This document shows positions 36,107 to 43,960 of a DNA stretch of 64,000 bases, piece by piece (positions within the stretch are counted from its first letter, which is position 1; each line of letters opens with the position of its first letter). Source of the stretch: Stenotrophomonas rhizophila (lineage in GTDB: Bacteria > Pseudomonadota > Gammaproteobacteria > Xanthomonadales > Xanthomonadaceae); NCBI RefSeq assembly GCF_003651185.1, contig NZ_RCDC01000004.1, positions 723,868-787,867 of the forward strand, given 5' to 3'. The position numbers and the translations under genes are program-made. The notes beneath the pieces were generated by a model that saw nothing but the letters and a program-made list of their open reading frames with translations, was not told the DNA's origin and searched no databases.

Positions 36107-38050
36107 TCAGCCCGGGTTGAACATCTGCCGCACGCCCCGAAGCAGCTCGTTCACGCTGAACGGCTTGGGCAGCAATGACATGCCCTGCCCCAGGAACTCA
36201 TTGCGGACGGCCGCACTCTCTGTGTAACCGGTGACGAACAGCACCGGCAGATGCGGGCGCAACACCCGTGCTGCGTCGGCAAGCTCACGGCCGTTCATGC
36301 CCGGCAGACCCACATCGGACAGCAGCAGGTCCAGCTCGCGGTCCGAATGCAGTTCCAACAGGGCCTGCTGTGCATTGATGGCCTCAACGACCTGATAACC
36401 GGCCTCCACCAGCATCTCCCGGACCATCATGCGTACCGAATCGGTATCGTCCACCAGCAGAATCCGCTCGGCGCTGCCACGGGTCAGCTGTGCGGGTGCC
36501 AATGTGTCGTGGGCCGCAGACTGAAGCTGCCCCTCGGGCAGCAGCAGCTCGATCTCGGTGCCCTCGCCCCGTTCGCTGGCGATGCGCGCACTGCCGCCGG
36601 ATTGGCGCGCGAACCCATAGGTCATCGACAGCCCCAGCCCGGTCCCCTCGCCCTGCGGCTTGGTGGTGAAGAAGGGCTCGAATACCTTGGTCAACAGCTC
36701 CGCGGGTATGCCGACGCCATTGTCGAGCACGGTTACGGTGATGTAGTGGCCAGGCGCAAGCTCATGGTCGCGCTCGATCTGGGCACGTCCGGCGCGGATG
36801 CGGATCAGCCCCTGGCCCGCCAGTGCATCGCGGGCGTTGATGACCAGGTTGAGGATCACGTTCTCGAACTGGTTCGGGTCGGCGACCGCGATCAGCGGTT
36901 CAACGCCCAGTTCCAGCTCGAGTTCGATGTTCTCACCGATCGATCGCTGCAGCATGTCTTCCAGCGAGCGCACCCGCGCCACGACATCGAAGGTCTGCGG
37001 ATCGAGCGGCTGTTTGCGGGCAAACGCCAGCATGCGCTGGGTCAGCGCGGCGGCACGGTGTGCCGAGCCCGTCGCGATCTCGACATAGCGCGAAGCCTTG
37101 TCCCATTTACCGCTGGAGGCGGCGATCTCGATCATGTCCAGCCCGGAGATGATCGTGGTCAGCAGGTTGTTGAAATCGTGCGCGATGCCGCCGGTGAGCT
37201 GGCCCAGCGCGTCCATCTTCTGCGCCTGCATCAACTCGATCTCGGTGCGCTCGCGCTCGGCGATCTGGAAGGCAAGCTCAGAGGTTGCGCTCTCCAGTTC
37301 CTGGCGCTGCTCGTTGGCACGCGCATGGTGTTCGGTGGTGTCTTCGATCAGCACCAGGCCCTGCCCTGCGGCCTGGTACGGGGTCACCCGCCACTCGGTC
37401 ATGCGCACGGCACTGCCGACCCGAAGGCTGAAGGTTCCCTGCCACCGTTCGCCTTCGGCCAGCGCGACTTTCAACGCACTGAGCGGGACGACCTGATCCT
37501 GCAGCAGCTGATCGAGTTGCCCCGGCCCTGCCTGCTGGCCCAGCAGACGGGTGAACGCATCGTTGGCATCGTGTGCGTTCAGTGACGCATCCAGTACCGC
37601 GATCGGGGCATTGATATGGCGGAAAATCTCGCGGAACCGCGCCTCGGTTTCGCGCAGCGCCTCTTCGGCCCGGCGGGCGCGAAGCAGGCTGCGCAGCGTG
37701 GCCAACAACACATCCGGATCGACCGGATGGATCAGATAGGCATCGGCGCCGGCGTTCAGGCCGGTGATCATGTCACCGGTAGCGATGGATGCGGCAGAGA
37801 CGTGTACCACCGGCAGCAACTGCAGCCGCGCGTCCTCACGCAGCTGGCGCACCACATCGAAGCCGCTCATGTCCGGCAGGTTCACATCCAGCACCAGCGC
37901 GCCGAAATCATGTTCGGCCAGGCGTGTGAGTCCCTCACCGCCGGTGCCCGCTTCCTCGACATGGAACCCGTGGTGCTCAAGTACGCGGCGCACCGCGTAA
38001 CGGGTCGCCACATTGTCATCCACCACCAGGATGCGATCAGGACTGGGCAT
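36107..38050 (-). CDS. Hybrid histidine kinase (REC-PAS-HisKA-HATPase-REC)
   Basis: The 647-residue soluble protein begins with a receiver (phospho-Asp55 in VLDVNLPDMSG), then a PAS domain (about residues 135-250), a coiled coil, HisKA with His291 in GGIAHDFNNLL, HATPase with NLVINARDAL and GTGLGLS, and a C-terminal receiver (VDDTDSVRMM, SDVGLPGMNG). It has no membrane part. It is the last gene of the stressosome operon and overlaps the upstream kinase by 14 bases. Its receivers make it a likely phosphorelay output or sink for the module. Confidence 0.92.
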   Translation of the reverse strand: MPSPDRILVVDDNVATRYAVRRVLEHHGFHVEEAGTGGEGLTRLAEHDFGALVLDVNLPDMSGFDVVRQLREDARLQLLPVVHVSAASIATGDMITGLNAGADAYLIHPVDPDVLLATLRSLLRARRAEEALRETEARFREIFRHINAPIAVLDASLNAHDANDAFTRLLGQQAGPGQLDQLLQDQVVPLSALKVALAEGERWQGTFSLRVGSAVRMTEWRVTPYQAAGQGLVLIEDTTEHHARANEQRQELESATSELAFQIAERERTEIELMQAQKMDALGQLTGGIAHDFNNLLTTIISGLDMIEIAASSGKWDKASRYVEIATGSAHRAAALTQRMLAFARKQPLDPQTFDVVARVRSLEDMLQRSIGENIELELELGVEPLIAVADPNQFENVILNLVINARDALAGQGLIRIRAGRAQIERDHELAPGHYITVTVLDNGVGIPAELLTKVFEPFFTTKPQGEGTGLGLSMTYGFARQSGGSARIASERGEGTEIELLLPEGQLQSAAHDTLAPAQLTRGSAERILLVDDTDSVRMMVREMLVEAGYQVVEAINAQQALLELHSDRELDLLLSDVGLPGMNGRELADAARVLRPHLPVLFVTGYTESAAVRNEFLGQGMSLLPKPFSVNELLRGVRQMFNPG

Positions 38051-38897
38051 GCGTGGCCTCCGTGGCCAGTGTCAGCGGCAGTACGACATAGAAGTCCGAG
38101 CCTTTGCCGATGTCACTCTCAACCCCGACATGCCCACCCAGCAGCTCGGCAAATCGCTTGCACAGGGACAAACCAAGGCCGGTTCCGCGCAGGCGCTTCT
38201 GCAGCGGTGTATCCACCTGCACGAAATCCTCGAACAGGGTCGACTGGAGTTCGGCGGGGATACCGATGCCGGTATCGCGCACGCTGAAGCGCACGGCGCT
38301 CTCACCTTCCAGCCGGGTGGATACCACCACCTGGCCATTGGGCGTGAACTTCAATGCGTTGGAAATGAAGTTGCGCAGGATCTGCGCCAGCTTCTTGTCG
38401 TCGGTATAGAGCAGCGGCATGACCGGCGGGTCTTCGAATACCAGGTCCACCTGATTGCCCTCCACCAGCGGGCGGAACATGCCACGCAGCGCAGAGAACA
38501 GGTCCATCAGGTCGAACCAGGCCGGCGAAATGGTGATCCGCCCCGCCTCGATCTTGGCCAGATCCAGCAGGTCGTCCACCATCTCGCGCAGTTCACTGGT
38601 CGAGGCGCTGATGAAGCGCACCTGCCGACGCTGCTCCTCGGTCAGCGGGCCATCCATGCCGTCCTCCAACAGGCGCGTCATGCTCAGGATCGAGCCCAGT
38701 GGCGTGCGGAACTCATGGCTCATGTACGACAGGAACCGGCTCTTCAGCTCGGACACCTCGCGCAGTTGCTCGGCCTGCTCGTCCAGCTCGGCATACAAGG
38801 CGAGCACCCCCTGATTGGTTTCATCCAACTCAGCGCGCAGCGCATCGGCTTCCAGGCGCAGCCGTTGCAGCTCCTGATCATCGGGTGAAGCGCTCAA
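38037..38897 (-). CDS. Soluble histidine kinase of the stressosome operon
   Basis: The 286-residue protein has an N-terminal coiled coil (residues 8-50), HisKA with His61 in LSYMSHEFRTPL, and HATPase with NFISNALKF and GTGLGLS. It has no sensor domain of its own, so it must be activated through a partner binding the coiled coil, probably a component of the RsbRST module encoded just upstream. Its ATG overlaps the upstream stop (ATGA), and it overlaps the downstream hybrid kinase. Confidence 0.92.
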   Translation of the reverse strand: MSASPDDQELQRLRLEADALRAELDETNQGVLALYAELDEQAEQLREVSELKSRFLSYMSHEFRTPLGSILSMTRLLEDGMDGPLTEEQRRQVRFISASTSELREMVDDLLDLAKIEAGRITISPAWFDLMDLFSALRGMFRPLVEGNQVDLVFEDPPVMPLLYTDDKKLAQILRNFISNALKFTPNGQVVVSTRLEGESAVRFSVRDTGIGIPAELQSTLFEDFVQVDTPLQKRLRGTGLGLSLCKRFAELLGGHVGVESDIGKGSDFYVVLPLTLATEATHAQS

Positions 38898-39910
38898 TGC
38901 AGATCTCCAAGACGCAGGGCAACAATGCCGGCGTCATCCCGGCCACGATCGAAATCACGCTGCAGCACCGCCACGATCAATGCCGGGTGGCGGTGCAGCA
39001 GACCGGGGTAGTCACGCAGGCTCCAGCGCGCCTGCAGGCCATCACTATGCATGACCAGCAGCGTGCCTGCCGCCGCGTGAAAATGGAATGGTTGTGCCTT
39101 GCGGTACTGCACGCCCACGATACCCGGGTGTGAGGCCAACCCACGCGAACCGGTGGGCTCGCACAGGCTCGCGGCGATATTGCCGATACCGGCAAACTCC
39201 ACCTGCAGGGCGGCCACGTCCACGCAGGCAACGGCCGCTGCACCGCCCCGGGTGCCGGACATGCCCGCGTGCAGGACGCCGATCAACGCCGCTGCGCCGC
39301 CCGCGGCCGTGTGCGCGACTGCCTCCACGCCGGCCCGCGACGCATCGGCGGCGGGCAGTCCATGGCCGAGGCCATCGATCACGGTCACCGCCACGGTTGG
39401 TCCGTCGGCGCGGATATGCCATGCATCGCCGCACGCCAGCTCGTGCCGCATCGGAATGCGCAGCGCGCCGTAGGCCACATCGATATCGCGTGGCGCACGG
39501 CTGGCGTAGATCCGCGCCACCACCACCGCGCCCTTGGCATCGGACCAGGCATCCAGCACGGTGGCCTGGCGCTGGATCGCACCGAGCCCCAGCCCTTGGG
39601 TGCCCCCGGTCGAGTAGCCGTCTGGAAGACACTCGGCCAGGGAAAAGCCCGGACCGGTGTCCACGGTGCACAGCTCCACACCGTTGCCGCCGCGGCCACA
39701 GACCACGGACAGATACATGCGTCCGCCGCGCCCATGCTTGAGCACGTTGGTCGCCATCTCCGTGGCCACCAACGCCGCGCGGCCGGCGTCCATTTCATCC
39801 AGGCCGACATGATCGGCCAGCGCCAGCGCTTCGCGCCGGGCCTGTCCGACCTGGGAGGTTTCTTCGACCAGCACGACCCGCGTTACCTGGCCGGCGAAGT
39901 TCAGCTCCAT
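38894..39910 (-). CDS. RsbX-like phosphatase fused to an anti-sigma-type kinase domain
   Basis: The 338-residue protein has an N-terminal GHKL ATPase (N box ATEMATNVLKH, G1 DTGPGFS, G2 GTQGLGLG) and a C-terminal PP2C/SpoIIE phosphatase (VIDGLGHGLPAADAS; RDDAGIVAL). In Bacillus RsbX is only the phosphatase and dephosphorylates RsbS and RsbR; here an ATPase like RsbT or RsbW is fused to it. Whether that ATPase phosphorylates a protein is unknown. The gene overlaps rsbT by ten bases. Confidence 0.9.
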   Translation of the reverse strand: MELNFAGQVTRVVLVEETSQVGQARREALALADHVGLDEMDAGRAALVATEMATNVLKHGRGGRMYLSVVCGRGGNGVELCTVDTGPGFSLAECLPDGYSTGGTQGLGLGAIQRQATVLDAWSDAKGAVVVARIYASRAPRDIDVAYGALRIPMRHELACGDAWHIRADGPTVAVTVIDGLGHGLPAADASRAGVEAVAHTAAGGAAALIGVLHAGMSGTRGGAAAVACVDVAALQVEFAGIGNIAASLCEPTGSRGLASHPGIVGVQYRKAQPFHFHAAAGTLLVMHSDGLQARWSLRDYPGLLHRHPALIVAVLQRDFDRGRDDAGIVALRLGDLH

Positions 39911-40302
39911 TTGGTGATCGTGATGCGGGTGCCCTGCCCCGGCGCACTCTCCAGTTCGAATTCATCCACCAGCCGGCGCGAACCGGACAGCCCCAGGCCC
40001 ATGCCCGAGCCGGATGACCAGCCATCGGTAAGGGCCTGCGCGACATCAGGGATGCCGGGGCCGTTATCGGCGAAGACCAGCCGGACACCTTTGCGCAGGC
40101 CTTTCTCCACGACCTCCCAATCCATGGTTCCGCCGCCGCCGTAGATCACGGCGTTGCGGGCCAGCTCGCTGGCGGCCGTGACCAGCTTGGTCTGGTCGAT
40201 CAGACGCAGCTTGCAGGCCACGCAGATCTGGCGCGCGGCCTGGCGGGCCAGTACGACATCCTGCTCGATGCGGATCGGCAGCGAACCACTGGACGCACTC
40301 AT
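39901..40302 (-). CDS. rsbT: Stressosome kinase RsbT
   Basis: The 133-residue protein is a complete RsbT: N box ASELARNAVIYGGGG, G1 DNGPGIPD, and G2 GMGLGLSGSRRLVDEF. In the known systems RsbT phosphorylates RsbR and RsbS in the stressosome and is then released to activate an output protein. No RsbU homologue is encoded here, so the output is probably one of the kinases or the phosphatase downstream. The ATG overlaps the rsbS stop (ATGA). Confidence 0.93.
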   Translation of the reverse strand: MSASSGSLPIRIEQDVVLARQAARQICVACKLRLIDQTKLVTAASELARNAVIYGGGGTMDWEVVEKGLRKGVRLVFADNGPGIPDVAQALTDGWSSGSGMGLGLSGSRRLVDEFELESAPGQGTRITITKWS

Positions 40303-40670
40303 GAGGCAGCTTCGTCTTCGTCGGTACGCTGCAGCAGCTTCATGCCCCGCTCCACATTGAGCGCGGTGCGCACGCCACTGAGCGTAAGGCCCAGCTCCAC
40401 CAACGTGATCGCCACGGCCGGCTGCATGCCCACCACGACCGTGGTAGCATCCATGATCCGGGCCAGCGACGAAATGGTGGCGATCATGCGGCCGATGAAC
40501 GAATCGACGATATCCAGTGCGGAAATGTCGATCAGCACACCGCGCGCGGAGGTGCTGCGGATCTTCTCGGTGAGGTCGTCCTGCAGCGTCAGCGCGAGCT
40601 GGTCATGCATGTCCACCTGGATCGTCACCAGCAGCAGATCGCCCATCTGCAGGATCGGGATGCGCTCCAT
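40299..40670 (-). CDS. rsbS: Stressosome STAS protein RsbS
   Basis: The 123-residue STAS-domain protein has the phosphorylation site Ser57 in IVDSFIGR, equivalent to Ser59 of B. subtilis RsbS. It begins IPILQMGDLLLVTIQVD. RsbS forms the stressosome core with RsbR and holds RsbT until it is phosphorylated. It starts one base after the rsbR stop codon. Confidence 0.94.
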   Translation of the reverse strand: MERIPILQMGDLLLVTIQVDMHDQLALTLQDDLTEKIRSTSARGVLIDISALDIVDSFIGRMIATISSLARIMDATTVVVGMQPAVAITLVELGLTLSGVRTALNVERGMKLLQRTDEDEAAS

Positions 40671-40671
40671 C

Positions 40672-41532
40672 TCAGCGGGCGGTCCGGGTGACGGTCTGGC
40701 CGGTCCGCTTGAGCGCCAGCGCCAGTGCGTCGGCCAGATTCGCCTTGGTCACGATGCCCTGCAGGTCCAGCCCGAGGTGCACGATGGTCTGGGCGATCTG
40801 CGGTCGCACGCCGCTGATGATCGCATCGGCGCCCATCAGGCGGATGGCGGTGACGGTCTTCAGCAGATGCTGGGCCACCAGCGTATCCACGGTCGGCACG
40901 CCGGTGATATCGATGATGGCGATTTCAGAACCGGTATCCACGATGCGCTGCAGCAGCGACTCCATCACCACCTGGGTGCGCTGCGAATCCAGCGTGCCGA
41001 TCATCGGCAGCGCCAGCACACCGTCCCACAGCTTCACCACGGGCGTAGACAGCTCGAGCATTTCTTCCTGCTGGCGCTGGATCACGTCTTCGCGGGTTTT
41101 CTGGAACACGCTGACCGTGTGCAGCCCCAGCTGATCGATCAGCTCGGAGATCGCCCACAGCTGGTCGCCCAGCTGCGCCGGGTCATTGGCATACCCCTGC
41201 TGGATCACGTCGAACAGCGGTCGCTTGAGCGAGAAGATGAAGCTCGCGGTCTCCGACGAGTTGAATCCCTTCAGCACGCGCTCGCGGGAAAGCTCTTCCA
41301 GGAAGCGGCGGATGTCCTGCCACTCCACGCGTGCAATCGAGCTGACGTCGGTGGCCGACACCGCATCGAGGAACAGGCGCCAGAATTCGCGGACCTGGCT
41401 GTCCAGCTCGCGGGACGACAGCCGGCCGTCCTGCGCCTGGCTGGAACCGGCCAGATTGCCGGCCCATGCGGCCAGCAGGGGCTCCTGATGGCTGCGGATG
41501 AGATCGATCGTGCGCTGCTGCAAAGCCGCCAT
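40672..41532 (-). CDS. rsbR: Stressosome sensor protein RsbR
   Basis: The 286-residue protein has an N-terminal helical sensor domain (residues 1-145, RsbRD-like and not a globin) and a C-terminal STAS domain with both predicted phospho-threonines: Thr180 in MIGTLDSQR and Thr217 in GVPTVDT, matching Thr171 and Thr205 of B. subtilis RsbRA. The ATG at 41532 is preceded by CAGGA. It is the first gene of the six-gene operon. The signal sensed cannot be predicted, but no heme-binding histidine of the Vibrio type is apparent. Confidence 0.92.
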   Translation of the reverse strand: MAALQQRTIDLIRSHQEPLLAAWAGNLAGSSQAQDGRLSSRELDSQVREFWRLFLDAVSATDVSSIARVEWQDIRRFLEELSRERVLKGFNSSETASFIFSLKRPLFDVIQQGYANDPAQLGDQLWAISELIDQLGLHTVSVFQKTREDVIQRQQEEMLELSTPVVKLWDGVLALPMIGTLDSQRTQVVMESLLQRIVDTGSEIAIIDITGVPTVDTLVAQHLLKTVTAIRLMGADAIISGVRPQIAQTIVHLGLDLQGIVTKANLADALALALKRTGQTVTRTAR

Positions 41533-41750
41533 GGAAAGGGTCCTGAAAGAAGGGATACACCGGGTGGGCTGGCGACCCATCACCGATATGAATGGGGGTC
41601 GCAATCTTCAAAGCTTAAATGAATTCAGGAAGATTGGGCATGACGGCAGATGCCGATGGCGTGAAGGTTCCGTGCACCTCCCTGACTCATTCAGATTGTT
41701 GCGATAGGCGGTGCGCGTACCGCCCCTCCATGGGCAGCCCGCCATAACGC

Positions 41751-41776
41751 ATCAGGCCGCCCTAAGGCGGCCTGAT
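41751..41776. terminator. Hairpin downstream of the 23-residue peptide gene
   Basis: A perfect 11-bp stem, ATCAGGCCGCC (41751-41761) and GGCGGCCTGAT (41766-41776), with a four-base loop. On the minus strand it lies ten bases after the stop of the small peptide gene, so it probably ends that transcript, although no T-run follows. The remaining 218-base gap up to rsbR should hold the stressosome promoter; none was identified with confidence. Confidence 0.6.
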
Positions 41777-41786
41777 GGTGGAGCGG

Positions 41787-41858
41787 TCAGCGCAGCAGCG
41801 CGAACAGGAGCAGCAGCGGAATCGGAATGCCGAGCATCCACAGCAGAATGTACTTCAT
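41787..41858 (-). CDS. Very small hydrophobic membrane peptide (23 aa)
   Basis: The minus strand has a strong ribosome site (GGGAGGA) about seven bases before an ATG at 41858, encoding MKYILLWMLGIPIPLLLLFA and LLR, then TGA. It is almost entirely hydrophobic with one basic residue near each end, so it would span the inner membrane once. A hairpin follows directly. The ribosome site, position and terminator make it likely to be a real gene. It lies just after the membrane protein at 41887 on the same strand, so it may be co-transcribed with it. No function is known. Confidence 0.65.
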   Translation of the reverse strand: MKYILLWMLGIPIPLLLLFALLR

Positions 41859-41886
41859 GGTGTTTCCTCCCTTGGGATGATCAGGT

Positions 41887-42927
41887 TCACAGGTCGCGGC
41901 GACGGCCGCCCCAGGTAGCACTCAGGCTGGCAATGAAGGCACCGATGAGCAGCGTGATGAACAGCCACAGCGCAGCGTAAGCGGTGGCCTTGCGGGCATC
42001 GTCCGCCGCCTGCTTGGCCTGCTGCTTGGCGTTGTCCAGGGCCGCACGCAGGCGGGTCTGCACATCGGTCACGCGGGCCTGCGCTTCGGCCTGACTCATG
42101 CCCGTCTGTGCCGCCACCAGCTGACCCAGGTACTGCGTATCGGCGGGGTCCATGGTGTCGGACTTGAGGCTGTTGACGATGATGCGGTTGACCTCGGTAC
42201 GCACCTCACGGCTGTCCGGGCGACGGTCTGCACCCGGCATCGGGCGCGGCGGCGGCGGTGCGCCATTGACTGGCGGTGCCGACAGTGCCGCTGCATCGGC
42301 CGGGCCGGCCGGCGGCGCGGGCTGCGCCGCGGTCGGGTTGGCGCGGAACAGCGAATCCACCCAGTACTGCACGTCCCCCTGGTCACTGCCCATCGCGGCC
42401 GAGCCCGCACCCGCGGCGGCGATACCACCCGCAGTGGAGGCTGCGGCACCTGCGGTAGCACCAGCCACCTTGGCACCGGCACCGAGAATGCCGCCGATCG
42501 CAGAGGTCAGCAGCGCGGCCGTCAGCAGCGTGGCCACGGCCCACGACACGAAACCATGCGCGGTATCGCGGAAGTAGGTTTCATCGCCGTGTAGGTTGCT
42601 CCACTTCGTGCGCAGGCGACCGGCCAGATAGCCACCCAGACCGGAGGCTGCGATGGCGGTGAAGGTCAACCAGGCAATGCTCGACCAGCCAAACGTTTCG
42701 GCCGTCACGCCTTCAAACGACCACGGCGAGACTGACGACAGGCCCAGGCCCACGCCGAGAATCACCAGGATCAACGAAAGCGCGGCCGCAGCAATCGCAC
42801 CGGCCAAGATCGCACCCCATGACACGGCGCTGTCGCGCGGAAGATCCACCACCGGCGGTGGGGTGACCACGGCCACGGTCGCCGCAGCGACGGGCTCGGG
42901 GTGGGCGTAATCGCCTCGGGTATTCAT
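41887..42927 (-). CDS. Conserved membrane protein of unknown function
   Basis: The 346-residue protein has about four membrane segments: residues 40-65, 80-105, 130-150 and 320-340. The third is followed by an Ala/Gly-rich, glycine-zipper-like stretch. A proline-rich linker precedes a helical domain (EVRTEVNRIIVNSLKSDTMD onwards) rich in Gln, Ala and Lys. The ATG at 42927 is chosen because AAGGAG lies 11 bases upstream; the GTG four codons earlier overlaps that site. The function is unknown. Similar proteins are sometimes labelled PhnA-like, but I see no phosphonate link. Confidence 0.75.
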   Translation of the reverse strand: MNTRGDYAHPEPVAAATVAVVTPPPVVDLPRDSAVSWGAILAGAIAAAALSLILVILGVGLGLSSVSPWSFEGVTAETFGWSSIAWLTFTAIAASGLGGYLAGRLRTKWSNLHGDETYFRDTAHGFVSWAVATLLTAALLTSAIGGILGAGAKVAGATAGAAASTAGGIAAAGAGSAAMGSDQGDVQYWVDSLFRANPTAAQPAPPAGPADAAALSAPPVNGAPPPPRPMPGADRRPDSREVRTEVNRIIVNSLKSDTMDPADTQYLGQLVAAQTGMSQAEAQARVTDVQTRLRAALDNAKQQAKQAADDARKATAYAALWLFITLLIGAFIASLSATWGGRRRDL

Positions 42928-43042
42928 AGCGTATGGCACTCCTTTTCATGCGCTGCGGACGCAGCTCGCATCGGCAGGCTGCGCTTCAGCTCGTGAAATA
43001 TGCGAGACGCTGAAAACAAGACGGTGTGGACACCAGGCCTGA

Positions 43043-43651
43043 TCAGACCCGCCGACCGAGCAGCATGATCACACCGACCAGCCCACCCAGCGCACCGACA
43101 GCCGCCAGTTCGATGGACGGCTCACGCAGCCGCAATGCCATCACCATGCACAGCACGCCCAATCCGATGATCACCGCGCCGATGGCGGCCGCACGCGCGG
43201 AGCCATAGAAGTGCGTGCGGCGGATCGGCTCGCTGACCGCTGGCTGCTGGCGTTGCCAGGTCGCCAGCGCCTGGTCGAATTCGCGCAGCAAGCGATCACG
43301 GCTCTGCAGATCGGCCGCACTCACCATCAGTGTCGCCCGGCCCGGCCGCACCAGTTTCAGATAGTCATCGGTGCCCCAGCTGGACAGCTCATCGAAGGGC
43401 ACCGCATCGCGCCGCGAGAACATCAAACCGTCGGGCAGGACCATCACTTCGTTGCGCGTCGGGAACCCCTGGAAGGCCAGCAGCGGTGGCAGCACCAGGC
43501 ATAGCATCGCCACCAGGATGGCGACGCCCACCGGGCCGCGATTGAGCACGATGAACATGAAACTGCCCGCCGCCAACGCGAATGCGAGCGGCACTGCCAG
43601 CTGGTGCCAGCGGGTGTAGACCGAGACTTGGATACCTTCCCTTGGCGTCAC
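43043..43651 (-). CDS. Membrane protein with PH-like middle domain, unknown function
   Basis: The 202-residue protein has two hydrophobic segments near the N-terminus (about residues 17-35 and 41-60), a soluble middle with VMVLPDGLMFSRRDAVPFDELSSWG, which resembles bacterial PH-type domains, and two more segments near the C-terminus. No enzyme motif is present. It is upstream of the 346-residue membrane protein on the same strand but separated by 115 bases. Confidence 0.7.
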   Translation of the reverse strand: MTPREGIQVSVYTRWHQLAVPLAFALAAGSFMFIVLNRGPVGVAILVAMLCLVLPPLLAFQGFPTRNEVMVLPDGLMFSRRDAVPFDELSSWGTDDYLKLVRPGRATLMVSAADLQSRDRLLREFDQALATWQRQQPAVSEPIRRTHFYGSARAAAIGAVIIGLGVLCMVMALRLREPSIELAAVGALGGLVGVIMLLGRRV

Positions 43652-43960
43652 GATGACCTCCCTCCTTTATCGGCCCGCGGCCGAACAGCTCAGGCCACCA
43701 TGGTCTTCGATGTCGTGCACAGCGGCAAATCCGCTGATATCAAAACGGTTATCAGCCTGCCATCGTCGCGCCTGTGAATATGCTGATGAACATGCGTACC
43801 AAGCGGCGATGAACTTTTACGACATTCACGTGGCAATAATCCCATTACGCTAGGGATGGCACGTGACCGGCCAGGGATGGCCTTTCAGCGGATGCAGTGG
43901 AACGGGGGCTGCATCGCCGGCGACTTGGCGCGTCCAAGGGGATTATCTGGAAGCACTCTC
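43652..43960. promoter_or_regulatory. Divergent non-coding region with an inverted repeat
   Basis: This 309-base gap separates the minus-strand membrane protein from the plus-strand redox cluster. It contains GCTGATA (43733-43739) and TATCAGC (43750-43756), a seven-base inverted repeat with a ten-base spacer, suitable as an operator. The run GCAATAAT near 43833 could be a -10 region. Open frames across it have no ribosome site and look spurious. Confidence 0.4.

Noticed and set aside
41711..41980. 89-codon plus-strand open frame
   Set aside because: It overlaps the hairpin and the 23-residue peptide gene on the other strand and lacks a ribosome site.
43653..43853. 66-codon open frame in the gap before the redox cluster
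   Set aside because: No ribosome site, unusual composition and an inverted repeat inside it; judged non-coding.
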